From a bacterium (GTDB taxonomy: Bacteria; Gemmatimonadota; Glassbacteria; GWA2-58-10), in assembly GCA_021372515.1 (NCBI GenBank), contig JAJFUG010000180.1, positions 1 through 64,000 on the forward strand: a stretch of DNA of 64,000 nt. The letters run 5' to 3'. Both the position numbers and the translations under genes were made by a program. Position 1 is the first letter of the stretch; each line of letters starts with the position of its first letter. The notes beneath the pieces are model-generated. The model saw only the letters and a program-made list of their open reading frames with translations, was not told the DNA's origin and did not search any database. Below are positions 48,066 to 56,834 of this stretch, piece after piece.

Positions 48066-49166
48066 ATGAAATCGGACACCACCCAGCCGGGCATAGCCAG
48101 GAAAATGCTGGCCGCCGCGCTATTCATGCTCTTCCTGTACCTGTTCCTGCTCAGTATCCAGACAATGGGCCTGGGTTTCAGTCACCTGGGCAAGGGCTTT
48201 TCCGAGGGCCTGATCCGAAGCACCACCAACCCGGTGCTGGGGCTTTTCATCGGGCTGCTATCCACGGCCATCGTGCAGAGTTCCTCCAGCACCACCTCGA
48301 TCGTGGTCGGGCTGGTGGCGAGCGGTGCGCTCACCCTGCACAACGCCATCCCGATCATCATGGGCGCCAATATCGGCACCACGGTGACCAACCTGATCGT
48401 CTCGCTGGGCCACATCTCGCACCGCGAGGATTTCCGCCGCGCCTACGCCTCCAGCGTGATCCACGACATGTTCAACATGCTTTCGGTGCTGATTTTCCTG
48501 CCCCTGCAGTACTATTTCCAGTACCTGGAAAGGGTGGCCCTGTTTTTGTCCAGCCTGTTCGATTCCAGCGGCGGGATGCAGTTCGCCAGCCCGCTCAAGA
48601 TGGTCCTCGACCCGGTCTCGCGCGGGGCGGCCGACCTGATGGGCGGCCACGGCATAGTAATCCTGGTGGTTTCACTGGCCGCGCTGTTCTTGTCGCTGAC
48701 CTACATGGTCAAGAACATGAAGCTGCTCATCATGTCGCGGGCCGAGGTGGTTTTCGAGAAGGCTATTTTCCGGACCAAGTACCACGGGTTCCTGTTCGGG
48801 ATGCTGTTCACCGCCCTGGTGCAGTCGAGCTCGGTGACCACCAGCCTGGTGGTGCCGCTGGCCGGGGCCGGGATGCTCTCGATCGACCGGATTTTCCCCT
48901 ACACCCTGGGGGCGAATATCGGCACCACCATCACGGCGATGCTGGCCGCGGTGGCCACGGGCAGCCCGGCGGCGGTGAGCGTGGCGCTGGCCCACCTGAT
49001 GTTCAACGTGTCCGGCACGCTGGTGTTCTGGTGGATGCCGTTCGTGCCGATCCGCCTGGCCGAGTGGATTGCCATGTTCGCCGCGCGCAACCGCATTATC
49101 GCCATAGTCTACATCCTGGTGGTGTTCTTCCTCGTGCCGCTGGGGATGATCTGGCTGATGGAGTGA
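48066..49166 (+). CDS. Na/Pi cotransporter family protein (NptA/PF02690 type)
   Basis: 366 residues with inverted hydrophobic repeats. Each repeat has the signature Q-S-S-S (T-A-I-V-Q-S-S-S-S-T-T-S near residue 72 and A-L-V-Q-S-S-S-V-T-T-S near 257), followed by G-A-N-I-G-T-T. It is a sodium-phosphate symporter of the inner membrane. Bacterial homologues often carry a C-terminal PhoU domain; here the PhoU domain is a separate gene just upstream, and this protein ends right after the last helices. No strong ribosome binding site precedes the ATG. Confidence 0.93.
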   Translation: MKSDTTQPGIARKMLAAALFMLFLYLFLLSIQTMGLGFSHLGKGFSEGLIRSTTNPVLGLFIGLLSTAIVQSSSSTTSIVVGLVASGALTLHNAIPIIMGANIGTTVTNLIVSLGHISHREDFRRAYASSVIHDMFNMLSVLIFLPLQYYFQYLERVALFLSSLFDSSGGMQFASPLKMVLDPVSRGAADLMGGHGIVILVVSLAALFLSLTYMVKNMKLLIMSRAEVVFEKAIFRTKYHGFLFGMLFTALVQSSSVTTSLVVPLAGAGMLSIDRIFPYTLGANIGTTITAMLAAVATGSPAAVSVALAHLMFNVSGTLVFWWMPFVPIRLAEWIAMFAARNRIIAIVYILVVFFLVPLGMIWLME

Positions 49167-49215
49167 GGGGGGGTAAGCGGAACTCCAGGTTCGGCTCGAA
49201 GCCGTGATGGGTTGC

Positions 49216-49279
49216 CGTAGGGGCGGCCCCCTGTGGCCGCCCGAAACGAAAATGGCAGGCACAGTGGCCTGCCACTACG
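49216..49279. repeat. palindromic repeat element with two hairpins between convergent genes
   Basis: CGTAG (49216-49220) and CTACG (49275-49279) bracket two hairpins: GGGCGGCC/GGCCGCCC (49221-49228, 49235-49242) and GGCAGGC/GCCTGCC (49254-49260, 49267-49273). The layout is that of dispersed REP-like palindromes seen in many GC-rich genomes. Placed between converging genes, it may also stop transcription. Confidence 0.5.
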
Positions 49280-49311
49280 AAAGCCGGTTCCGCGGTACAT
49301 TCTGGCATGGA

Positions 49312-50703
49312 TCACTGCTCCAGCGGCAACCTTACCGTGAAGGTGCTTCCCACCCCGGCCTCGCTCTCCACCGTGATCGTGCCGCCGTGCGCCTCCACGA
49401 TCTCCTTGACTATCGCCAGGCCCAGCCCGGTGCCCTCGCCCAGGCCCTTGGCCCGGCTGCCCCGGAAGAACTCCTCGAACACCTGTCCCTTCTCCTCCTC
49501 GTTCAGCCCGATCCCAGTGTCGATCACCGCCAGCACCAGCATGTCGTTCTCCACCGCGGCGCGCAGACGCACCCGCCCCTGCTCCGTGTACTTGACCGCG
49601 TTGCTCAGCAGGTTGATCAACACCTGGCCCAGGGCCTCCGGATCGACACTGATTTCGGGCAGAGCGGGCGCAAGCTCCACCTCCAGGGCCAGAGCGCGCG
49701 CCTCGGCCTGGGGCCGCACCAGCTCAAGCTGGCGCTCGATCAGGGCGGTGGGGTTCAGGCGCTGACGGTTGAAACGGTGGGCCGCCATTTTCATGCGGGA
49801 GAGCTCCAGCAGCTCGCGGATCATCTCCAGAAGGTTCATCACGCGCCGCTCGGAGCGGCGCAGAAGGTCCTTCACCCGAGGCTCCAGCCCGGCCTCGAAC
49901 GAGGTGAGGATCACGGTGATCAGGCTGTGGATCGCCGCCAGGGGCGCCTTGAGCTCGTGCTCCACCCGCAGGATGAAGCGCGTGCGGTACTCGTGGACCT
50001 CCTGCAGCTGCTCGTTGGCCAGCTCCAGCGAATCTTTCACCCGGAACAGCTCCTGCTCGCGCGAACGCAGCCGCCGCGTGATCGAGGTGGCCATGTAGAC
50101 CGAGATGAACAGCGTGGTGCTGAACACCGCCGCGCTGCCCAGCAGGTAGAGCGGGTTGTCGTAGATGCCAGGGTCGAAGAACGGGAACAGACGGTGGTGC
50201 GGGATCAGGCGCAGGTACTCGGAGGCGAGGATCAGGTTGAACACCCCCACGGCCAGGCTGGCCTGGAGGTAGCTGGCCAACGTGGAGAGCAGGATGCTGG
50301 CGATGATGATGTGGAAGATGAAATAGAAGCAGAACGGGTTTTCCACCCCGCCCGAAAAATAGATCAGCACGTTGAGCAGCAGAAGGTCGAACGAGATCTG
50401 CACGTTGGCCAGGCGCGAAACCATTCTGTGCCAGCCGGGAAGGTCGCGGCGGCGCTGCAGCCAGCGGAAATAGAGCAGGTAGACTGCATTGACCAGGAAA
50501 ATGGAGGAGGAAAGGACGAGCAGCAGGTCGCGGTTTACCAGCAGGGGGAACACGGAGGTGGACACGAGGATAGTGCTGCTGACCCCCAGGCCGGCCAACC
50601 AGCGCACCCGGATCAGCCAGCCGATCCGGTCGACCAGCTCATCCTCGAAGGTCAGCACGAAATGACTGATACCCTTGCGTCTTTTCCGCGGCTCGGATGG
50701 CAT
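49312..50703 (-). CDS. membrane sensor histidine kinase
   Basis: 463 residues. The N-terminal half has about six hydrophobic helices with short loops (about 30-215) and no large periplasmic domain, so it probably senses a membrane or intracellular cue. HisKA follows with the H box V-E-H-E-L-K-A-P-L-A (near 252), then HATPase motifs N-L-L-S-N-A-V-K-Y, D-T-G-I-G-L and G-E-G-T-G-L-G-L-A-I-V. The receiver gene upstream on the same strand (ends 100 bp away) is the likely partner. The target is unknown. Confidence 0.93.
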   Translation of the reverse strand: MPSEPRKRRKGISHFVLTFEDELVDRIGWLIRVRWLAGLGVSSTILVSTSVFPLLVNRDLLLVLSSSIFLVNAVYLLYFRWLQRRRDLPGWHRMVSRLANVQISFDLLLLNVLIYFSGGVENPFCFYFIFHIIIASILLSTLASYLQASLAVGVFNLILASEYLRLIPHHRLFPFFDPGIYDNPLYLLGSAAVFSTTLFISVYMATSITRRLRSREQELFRVKDSLELANEQLQEVHEYRTRFILRVEHELKAPLAAIHSLITVILTSFEAGLEPRVKDLLRRSERRVMNLLEMIRELLELSRMKMAAHRFNRQRLNPTALIERQLELVRPQAEARALALEVELAPALPEISVDPEALGQVLINLLSNAVKYTEQGRVRLRAAVENDMLVLAVIDTGIGLNEEEKGQVFEEFFRGSRAKGLGEGTGLGLAIVKEIVEAHGGTITVESEAGVGSTFTVRLPLEQ

Positions 50704-50803
50704 CGTTCCCGTTCGGCTTGACCGTCACGGAGCGGCCGGGCCGGTCAAGCCCCACGTGGCAGGGCAGCCGGCCCGGCTTCGATTCTCGCGGCGACGGTGC
50801 GCG

Positions 50804-51187
50804 CTATTTCAGGTTCAGTTTCCTTTTTATCAACGAGATCAGCACCGAGGGGATAACCGGTTTCTGAAGCGCGCCCTCGAACCCCAGCCCGCTTATGTCC
50901 AGGTTGTAGCTGGTGGTGTCGCCGATGGAGCTGAGCAGGATCACCGGGGCCTTGCAGCCGGCCTCCTTGATCCGGGTGGCCACTTTCGCCCCGGCGTCCA
51001 CGGTTTCCATCATCATGTCCGCCAGAATCAGGTCGGGGTTGACGCTCTTGGCCTTTTCCAGTCCCTGCTGACCGTCGATCGCAGTCTCGACCGTGAACCC
51101 CTCGGTCTCGAGCATGATCTTCATCGCCTCGAGGATGTCCCTGTCGTCGTCGATCACCAGGATGGTCTTGTTGATCGCTTCAGCCAT
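50804..51187 (-). CDS. single-domain response regulator
   Basis: 127 residues: acidic pocket D-D-D (13-15), phospho-acceptor Asp57 (L-I-L-A-D-M-M-M), Ser switch in I-L-L-S-S and Lys in Q-K-P-V. No output domain, so it must act by protein contact or phosphotransfer. It precedes the membrane kinase gene by 100 bp on the same strand, suggesting a two-gene signalling unit. The region between its start and hoxW (51188-51334) is AT-rich and probably carries its promoter. Confidence 0.92.
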   Translation of the reverse strand: MAEAINKTILVIDDDRDILEAMKIMLETEGFTVETAIDGQQGLEKAKSVNPDLILADMMMETVDAGAKVATRIKEAGCKAPVILLSSIGDTTSYNLDISGLGFEGALQKPVIPSVLISLIKRKLNLK

Positions 51188-51334
51188 CGCTGAGTCTCCT
51201 GATTAAAATTATCTCCTGAATATGAAATTGCAATCATTCGGCGGACTGCAAAAGCCAGTTTCCATACCGGGTGCAATATAATGTCCCGTACAGAGCCAGG
51301 GCTTAAAAAGCGCTCTTTCAGCGGGTGCGCCGGT

Positions 51335-51805
51335 TCAACCGCCGGCGCGTTTTTCCAGCTCGGCCCGCGGTTCGGGGTGTTGCAGCACCCCGCGCAGGAA
51401 ACTCAGAGCCGCCTCCAGCCTGCGTTCGGCCGCCTGGCTCAGGCCCTCGCCCATCTCGAAACTGTCGCCCCGCAGGGCCAGCAGGAACGACGGGGGCGTG
51501 CGGCCGTAGACCGCGCGGCAGGTTTCGAGCACCGCGGCCGGTGGCATCGCGTGGGTCGAGAAATGAGCGGCGTCCGAGGGCGCGAGCCGGCTCAACCCGA
51601 ACGGCTCCGGGGCCTCCAGGGCTGCGTCCACGAACAGCGCCAGGTCCGCCCCGGCCAGGTCGGCCGCGTGCTCGATGTTGAGCTGGTAGTCCCAGAGCGT
51701 TTCCAGGCCCTCCAGACCCCATTCGCTCACCGCCTCGGCCAGTTGCGGCCCCAGGCCGTCATCGCTGCGGCCCGGGTTGCCGTATCCGATAAGGAGCATT
51801 TTCAC
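51335..51805 (-). CDS. hoxW: [NiFe]-hydrogenase maturation endopeptidase
   Basis: 156 residues from a GTG at 51805, with GAGG 5 nt upstream; an ATG at 51799 is the alternative. Family motifs: L-L-I-G-Y-G-N-P-G-R-S-D-D-G-L-G (nickel-sensing Asp), the second acidic site in L-F-V-D-A-A, and T-H-A-M-P-P (His ligand). It removes the C-terminal peptide of the large subunit after nickel insertion. The gene follows hoxH by 7 bp and is the last of the operon; the cleavable tail of HoxH is present, which fits. No hyp genes are in the window. Confidence 0.92.
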   Translation of the reverse strand: MKMLLIGYGNPGRSDDGLGPQLAEAVSEWGLEGLETLWDYQLNIEHAADLAGADLALFVDAALEAPEPFGLSRLAPSDAAHFSTHAMPPAAVLETCRAVYGRTPPSFLLALRGDSFEMGEGLSQAAERRLEAALSFLRGVLQHPEPRAELEKRAGG

Positions 51806-51812
51806 AGCGGCC

Positions 51813-53279
51813 TCAGACCCCACGGGTCAGACGGCTGATCCTGCGGCCCGCCGCATCCACCAGCTCCACGTCCAGCGCCATCTGGCCCAGGGCGTGCGTG
51901 GCGCAGCTCAGGCACGGGTCATAGGCCCGGATCGCCACCTCGATGTGGTTCAGCAGGCCCTCGGTCACCTCGCGCCCTTCCAGGAACTGCTTCGCCGTCA
52001 CCTCGACCGCCTTGTTCATCGGGTCGTTGTTGTTGGTGGTGGAGACGATCAGGTTGCACATGGTGATCTGGTCCTGCTCGTTGATCCGGTAATGGTGGAA
52101 CAGGGTGCCGCGCGGCGCCTCGATCAGGCCCACACCCTCGTTCACTTTCTTACCCGTGCGCACCAGTTCGCCGGCCATCAGGTCCGGGTCGTTCAGCAGC
52201 GACTTGATCACCTCGGCGCTGTGCAGCATCTCGATCATGCGGGCCCAGTGGTAGTGCAGGCTGAAATTGTTGGGCTTGCCGCCGGTGTAGGCGCGGAAGA
52301 TTTCGAACTCTTTCTGCGCCAGCTCGCTGGGGATGAAATCGCAGGTGTTGAGCCGGGCCAGCGGTCCCACGCGGTACCAGCCGTTGGCCTTGCCCAGGCT
52401 CTTGATGAACGGGAATTTCATGTAGCTCCAGGAGCGGACCGCCTCACCGATGTAGTCGAGGTAGTTCGCATAATCCACCTGGTCGAGGATCTTGTTCCCG
52501 TCCTTGTCCACGGCCACGATGTTGCCGTGGTAGAAGTCCAGCGCCCCGTCCTTGCGGACCAGGCTCAGGTGGTTGGAGGGGAAGGAGCCGAAGCTGTCGA
52601 AGAAAGCCGGGTTCTTGGAATGGACTTTCTTGACCAGCTCGACCGAGGCCACCGACCAGGCGATCATCTGGTCGATGTCCTTGAGGAAATGGTCACGCTC
52701 GGTTACGGTCAGGTGCTTGTTGATCCCGCCGGGGATCGCGCCTGTGCCGTGGATTTTCTTGCCTGCGGTGGCCTGGATCAGCTCCTGGCCATACTTGCGC
52801 AGCAGGACTCCCCGCACGGCCAGCTCGGGATACTCGGCGGCCACGGCCAGCACACTGCGCTTGGTCACGTCGCTGTCGAAACCGAACAGCAGGTCGGGCG
52901 AGCAGAGGTGGTAGAAATGCAGGGCGTGGCTCTGCAGCATCTGGCCGTAGTGCATCAGACGGCGCATTTTCTCGGCCGTGGGGCTCAGGCCGTCCGGACC
53001 CACGCCCACGATCACGTCACAGGCCTTGGCCGCGGCCAGATGGTGGCTCACCGGGCAGATGCCGCACAGGCGCTGCACCACCACCGGGGCCTCCCAATAC
53101 GGGCGTCCCTGCACGAAACGCTCGAAGCCACGGAACTCCACGATATGCAGCCGGGTGCGCTCGACATGCCCGTCCTCGTCGATGGCGATCGTCACCTTGC
53201 CGTGCCCCTCGACCCGGGTCACGGGGTGGATCGTCACTTTCTTCATCATCTTTTCGCTGTGCATGGAGGTCGTACTCAT
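51813..53279 (-). CDS. hoxH: NAD-linked [NiFe]-hydrogenase large subunit HoxH
   Basis: 488 residues. The four nickel-site cysteines are present: L1 R-L-C72-G-I-C75-P-V-S-H-H and L2 D-P-C456-L-S-C459-A-T-H462. After His462 follows a 26-residue tail that HoxW should remove. N-terminal V-T-R-V-E-G-H-G-K carries the family Glu. Similarity, length and gene partners indicate the cytoplasmic bidirectional group 3d enzyme (H2 plus NAD+ to NADH plus H+, reversible). GGAGA lies 8 nt before the ATG. hoxY ends 19 bp upstream. Confidence 0.97.
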   Translation of the reverse strand: MSTTSMHSEKMMKKVTIHPVTRVEGHGKVTIAIDEDGHVERTRLHIVEFRGFERFVQGRPYWEAPVVVQRLCGICPVSHHLAAAKACDVIVGVGPDGLSPTAEKMRRLMHYGQMLQSHALHFYHLCSPDLLFGFDSDVTKRSVLAVAAEYPELAVRGVLLRKYGQELIQATAGKKIHGTGAIPGGINKHLTVTERDHFLKDIDQMIAWSVASVELVKKVHSKNPAFFDSFGSFPSNHLSLVRKDGALDFYHGNIVAVDKDGNKILDQVDYANYLDYIGEAVRSWSYMKFPFIKSLGKANGWYRVGPLARLNTCDFIPSELAQKEFEIFRAYTGGKPNNFSLHYHWARMIEMLHSAEVIKSLLNDPDLMAGELVRTGKKVNEGVGLIEAPRGTLFHHYRINEQDQITMCNLIVSTTNNNDPMNKAVEVTAKQFLEGREVTEGLLNHIEVAIRAYDPCLSCATHALGQMALDVELVDAAGRRISRLTRGV

Positions 53280-53298
53280 CTATCCGTCTCCCAAGTAA

Positions 53299-53838
53299 TC
53301 AGTCGTACTTGATAACCTCGTAGGGCAGGTCGGCCGGCTGGCCGGTCAGCAGAGCGACCAGGGCGTTCCAGATCAGGTCGGCCCGGGGCGGGCAGCCCGG
53401 CAGGAAGTAGTCGATCTTGACCACCTCGTGGCAGGGGTAGACCCGGTCCAGGATCAGCGGCAGCTCGGGGTCGTTCGGTATCTGCCCGTCCACCACGCTG
53501 GGGCCGTTCAGGTAGGCCTCGTCCAGGCATTCCTTGAGCGGGATGCCGTTGCGCATCGAGGGCAGGCCGCCCATGATTGCACACTCTCCCACCGAGATAA
53601 GAATCTTGCAGTTCTTGCGGAAAGAACGCAGCACTTCCACGTTCTCGGAGTTGCAGCAACCGCCCTCGATCAGTCCGACAAGGCATTCGCCGGTGAAATT
53701 CTTGATGTCGTTGATCGGGCTTTTGTCGAACTCGACCAGCTCGGCGAGCTTGAGGATGCGCTCATCGATGTCGAGCACCGACATGTGGCAGCCGAAGCAG
53801 CCGGCAAGCGAACATGTGGCGATTTTGGGTTTAGGCAT
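53299..53838 (-). CDS. hoxY: NAD-linked [NiFe]-hydrogenase small subunit HoxY
   Basis: 179 residues, no Tat signal, typical of the short cytoplasmic group 3 small subunit. Cysteines for the proximal [4Fe-4S] cluster are present: C9-x4-C14-x2-C17 at the N-terminus, V-G-E-C-A near 85 and L-P-G-C-P-P near 150, like the complex I NuoB/20-kDa fold. It passes electrons between the NiFe site in HoxH and the HoxFU diaphorase. It lies between hoxU (57-bp gap) and hoxH. Confidence 0.96.
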   Translation of the reverse strand: MPKPKIATCSLAGCFGCHMSVLDIDERILKLAELVEFDKSPINDIKNFTGECLVGLIEGGCCNSENVEVLRSFRKNCKILISVGECAIMGGLPSMRNGIPLKECLDEAYLNGPSVVDGQIPNDPELPLILDRVYPCHEVVKIDYFLPGCPPRADLIWNALVALLTGQPADLPYEVIKYD

Positions 53839-53895
53839 TGTTCCCTCGTTCTATGGTCCGGTTCCTTGTTCTCCCGATGACTGTGCCGGCGGGCC

Positions 53896-54603
53896 TCAGG
53901 CCTTGCCGGACTCGACATCCGCTCCGATCGGCGTGGCGTCGTACTGGCGCTGGCCGATGGGAACGCGGTAGGCGGTTTCCTTGACGATGATCGACCCGAC
54001 CGGGCAGGCCTTGACACACTCGTCGTTCGGCGAGATGTCCACGCCGGCCAGGCCCCTGGTGCTGCTGGCCTTGACCCGCACCTTGCCACCACGGCCGATG
54101 AAGCCCAGGATTTCCTTGCCGTCCAGCTCGCTGGCCGCGCGCACGCAGCGTCCGCACTGGATGCAGCGGTTCCCGTCGATGAATATCGACTTGTGCGTGG
54201 CGTCCAGCTTACGCAGCGGGAACATGTAGGGGAAACGCGGGGCCATGATGTTCAGGCGGTAGGCCAGGGCCTGAAGCTCACAGGAGCCGCTGCGCTCGCA
54301 GGAGGGGCAGAAATGGTTGCCCTCGGCGAAAAGCATCTCGATGATCGCCCGGCGCAGGTCGTTCAGCTCGTCGGTGTTGTTCTCGATCACCATGCCATCG
54401 GCCAGGGGGGTGGTGCAGGCGGCGGCGTTGCGGCCGTTGGCCTTGATCGTGCAGACCCGGCAGCTCCCGACCGGACGCAGCTTTTTCATGAAGCAGAGGT
54501 GGGGGATGTAGACCCCGTTGTCCGCGGCCGCCTCGAGGATCGAGCGGCCCTTGTCGGCCTCGCACTCTTTGCCGTCTATGGTGAATCCCAGTTTATCGCT
54601 CAT
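53896..54603 (-). CDS. hoxU: hydrogenase diaphorase iron-sulfur subunit HoxU
   Basis: 235 residues, equivalent to the N-terminal part of NuoG. An N-terminal [2Fe-2S] ferredoxin fold (Cys in H-L-C-F, G-S-C-R-V-C-T and A-A-C-T-T), a NuoG-type His-Cys3 site (H-F-C-P-S-C-E-R-S-G-S-C), then a ferredoxin-type [4Fe-4S] site (R-C-I-Q-C-G-R-C and E-C-V-K-A-C-P-V-G). It wires FMN in HoxF to HoxY. It starts 8 bp after hoxF. Confidence 0.96.
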   Translation of the reverse strand: MSDKLGFTIDGKECEADKGRSILEAAADNGVYIPHLCFMKKLRPVGSCRVCTIKANGRNAAACTTPLADGMVIENNTDELNDLRRAIIEMLFAEGNHFCPSCERSGSCELQALAYRLNIMAPRFPYMFPLRKLDATHKSIFIDGNRCIQCGRCVRAASELDGKEILGFIGRGGKVRVKASSTRGLAGVDISPNDECVKACPVGSIIVKETAYRVPIGQRQYDATPIGADVESGKA

Positions 54604-54611
54604 GTTCTCCT

Positions 54612-56435
54612 CTACGCCAGGTTAAGGGTTCGGCCGGTGGCGTCGCAGGCGTCGGCTACGGCGGCTTCCAGGTCGAAGCCGGTCAGATATTCGTCTTCCT
54701 TGATCAACTCCTCATAGCGGCTGCGGAAATTGGTCAGGGTGGTCAGGATCGGGTTGGGCGAGGTCTGGCCCAGTCCGCAACGGCTGGCGCTCTTGATTAT
54801 CCTGCCCCAGTCGGCCAGGTCGTCCAGGTCCTTGCGCGTGCCGTGGCCCTCGAAAATCTTGCGCAGCTTGGACTCCAGCATCTGGTTGCCCACCCGGCAG
54901 GGCACGCACCAGCCGCAGGACTCCTCGACGAAGAAGCGCATGAAATTGTGGACCACCTTCAGCAGGTCACGCTGCGGGCCGATGATCATCAGCGCGCCGC
55001 CGGTGGGCATGTCGTCGAAACATATCTTGCGGTCGAAATCCTTGTCCCCGATACAGGAGCCGCTGGGTCCGCCTACCTGCACGGCCAGCGCGTCATCGGC
55101 GCCCACGATCGAGAGGATCATGCGGATCGTGATGCCCATGGGCAACTCGTACACGCCCGGGCGCTTGCAGTCGCCCGATATCGAGAGCAGCTTGGTGCCG
55201 GAGGAAACGTTCGTCCCCTGGTCTATGAACCACTGCGGCCCCATCTCGACAATCCGGGCGCAGGCGGCCAGGGTCTCCACATTGTTGACCAGGGTCGGCT
55301 GGCCCTTGTAGCCCTCCTGGACCGGGAACGGCGGCCGGTCGCGGGGTTCGCCGCGCTTGCCCTCGGTGGAGTTGATCAGGGCGGATTCCTCGCCGCAGAT
55401 GTAGGCCCCGGCTCCGATCTGGATACGGATCTCGAAATCGAACCCGGCCTTTCCGGCCACGTCCTTGCCCAGCAGACCCTCTTTGCGGCGCTGCGCGAGC
55501 ACGTCCTCCAGGAAAGGCTGCAAGTACTGATATTCTTGGCGCAGGTAGAGGATGCCCTTGGGCGAGCCGATGGCGTAGCCGGCCAGGGTCATGCCCTCGA
55601 ACACCAGATCGGGGTTCTCGGTCAGGAGCACCCGGTCGGTGAACGTGCCGGGCTCACCCTCGTCCGCATTGCAGAACACGTAGCGGCGCGAGCCCTTGGA
55701 GCGCGAGCAGAATTCCCATTTCATGCCGGTGGGGAACCCGGCGCCGCCGCGGCCGCGCAGCTTGGCGGCCTTGACCTGCTCGATCACCTCCTGCGGGGTC
55801 ATGGCGACCGCTTTGCGCAGGGCCGCGCCCTTGGCCATGGCGCCGAACAGGACCGGGCCTTTTTTGCGCAGGTTGTTGTTCACCATGGAGCGGATCAGCG
55901 GGTGGGCGTTGTTCCCGTCGCCCAGGCCCATCTCGTCCACCAGCGCCTGCACGCTCTTGCCGGCCTTGATCCCGGCCACGATCTTGCGGGCCTTGGCGGC
56001 GTTCAGGTTGACAAAGGGCTTGCCGGCGATCAGGGCGGCCGGTTCCTGGTCGCTCATCCCGATACAGGAGGTCTCGCTCAGCGAGATCAGGCCGTCCGCG
56101 GTCACCTGGCCGAAAGCGATCCCGGCCGATTCCTCGAACGCCTTCTTCACCTCCTCGAAACCCATCATTTCCGAGACCGCGCTGTTGTTCAGGTAGATCG
56201 GCACGCGTCCGGTGCTTTTTTCGCTCAGGAAATGGTAGAATGACACCACGCCTTCCACTTCAATCCGCGAGATTTCGAGCGTCTGGGCGATCATGTCGAT
56301 CATCTGTTCCGAGACCCGGCCGTAGGCGGACTGCACTTTGCGCACCACGTTGATCAGGCGCGTCCGCTTGTTGTCCTCGGTCTCGGCGATCGCCTTTATC
56401 TCGCCGGCCAGTACTTTGGGGTCCAGGTCCTGCAT
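54612..56435 (-). CDS. hoxF: hydrogenase diaphorase subunit HoxF (NuoE-NuoF fusion)
   Basis: 607 residues. The N-terminal NuoE-like thioredoxin domain (about 1-165) is fused to a NuoF part: NAD-binding G-R-G-G-A-G-F-P-T-G (near 228), FMN-binding G-A-G-A-Y-I-C-G-E-E-S-A-L (near 348) and [4Fe-4S] ligands S-C-G-W-C-V-P-C-R plus the later R-C-G-L-G. It oxidises or reduces NAD(H). The NuoE-like domain keeps only one of the usual four cysteines (S-C-I-G-M-S-D-Q), as I recall for Cupriavidus-type HoxF, so that cluster is probably absent. First gene of the operon; GGGAGGGA precedes the ATG. Confidence 0.96.
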   Translation of the reverse strand: MQDLDPKVLAGEIKAIAETEDNKRTRLINVVRKVQSAYGRVSEQMIDMIAQTLEISRIEVEGVVSFYHFLSEKSTGRVPIYLNNSAVSEMMGFEEVKKAFEESAGIAFGQVTADGLISLSETSCIGMSDQEPAALIAGKPFVNLNAAKARKIVAGIKAGKSVQALVDEMGLGDGNNAHPLIRSMVNNNLRKKGPVLFGAMAKGAALRKAVAMTPQEVIEQVKAAKLRGRGGAGFPTGMKWEFCSRSKGSRRYVFCNADEGEPGTFTDRVLLTENPDLVFEGMTLAGYAIGSPKGILYLRQEYQYLQPFLEDVLAQRRKEGLLGKDVAGKAGFDFEIRIQIGAGAYICGEESALINSTEGKRGEPRDRPPFPVQEGYKGQPTLVNNVETLAACARIVEMGPQWFIDQGTNVSSGTKLLSISGDCKRPGVYELPMGITIRMILSIVGADDALAVQVGGPSGSCIGDKDFDRKICFDDMPTGGALMIIGPQRDLLKVVHNFMRFFVEESCGWCVPCRVGNQMLESKLRKIFEGHGTRKDLDDLADWGRIIKSASRCGLGQTSPNPILTTLTNFRSRYEELIKEDEYLTGFDLEAAVADACDATGRTLNLA

Positions 56436-56495
56436 ACTCTCCCTCCCGGTTGGTCTGCTTGCGAGGTTAGGGTTAGGCGTTGTCGGAACATGTCA

Positions 56496-56511
56496 TGTGA
56501 AAAGTCTCACG
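56496..56511. promoter_or_regulatory. CRP/FNR-family-like site 1 upstream of hoxF
   Basis: TGTGA-AAAGTC-TCACG matches the CRP half-sites TGTGA-N6-TCACA with one mismatch. It is centred about 68 bp upstream of the hoxF start codon and could occupy a class II position if transcription starts near 56462, where TAACCC/TAACCT -10-like hexamers are found on the minus strand. Confidence 0.5.
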
Positions 56512-56527
56512 CTTATGGTATGGGTCA

Positions 56528-56543
56528 TGTGAATAAAATCACA
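56528..56543. promoter_or_regulatory. CRP/FNR-family-like site 2 upstream of hoxF
   Basis: TGTGA-ATAAAA-TCACA is a perfect match to the CRP-type consensus. Its centre lies 32 bp from that of site 1, three helical turns, so both would face the same side of the DNA. The rest of 56544-56800 is AT-rich with no gene visible. Confidence 0.55.
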
Positions 56544-56804
56544 AACCGGCGCTTTTAAATCGAACGGGCCTGGGGGGGTGATTTGATGTATCAGGCGGCG
56601 TTCGTTTGCAGAGAGCAAGCTGGAACAGCCCGCTTGCGAGGTGACTTGATTCGGAATTAACAATCTATTGAACGCGCACCGGACTGTCAACAAAATATTT
56701 ATTTGCTTATTTGAATATATATAATGACTTATGTAAATATCTCTGTAAAAATGCAACGATAACACGAAATATTAAAACATCACACCCTGCAGGGCCCGAA
56801 AGCC

Positions 56805-56834
56805 TTGACACTTGTTTTAAACGTGTGCTATGAT
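56805..56834 (+). promoter_or_regulatory. promoter of the coiled-coil gene pair
   Basis: TTGACA (56805-56810), 18-bp spacer, TATGAT (56829-56834). The expected leader (about 56841-56927) contains a hairpin CAGCGGCT/AGCCGCTG (56858-56865, 56879-56886). Confidence 0.65.

Noticed and set aside
55940-56435. Loss of [2Fe-2S] cysteines in the NuoE-like domain of HoxF as a defect
   Set aside because: From memory the Cupriavidus-type HoxF also lacks most of these cysteines in the same region, so it appears to be a trait of this HoxF type rather than damage.
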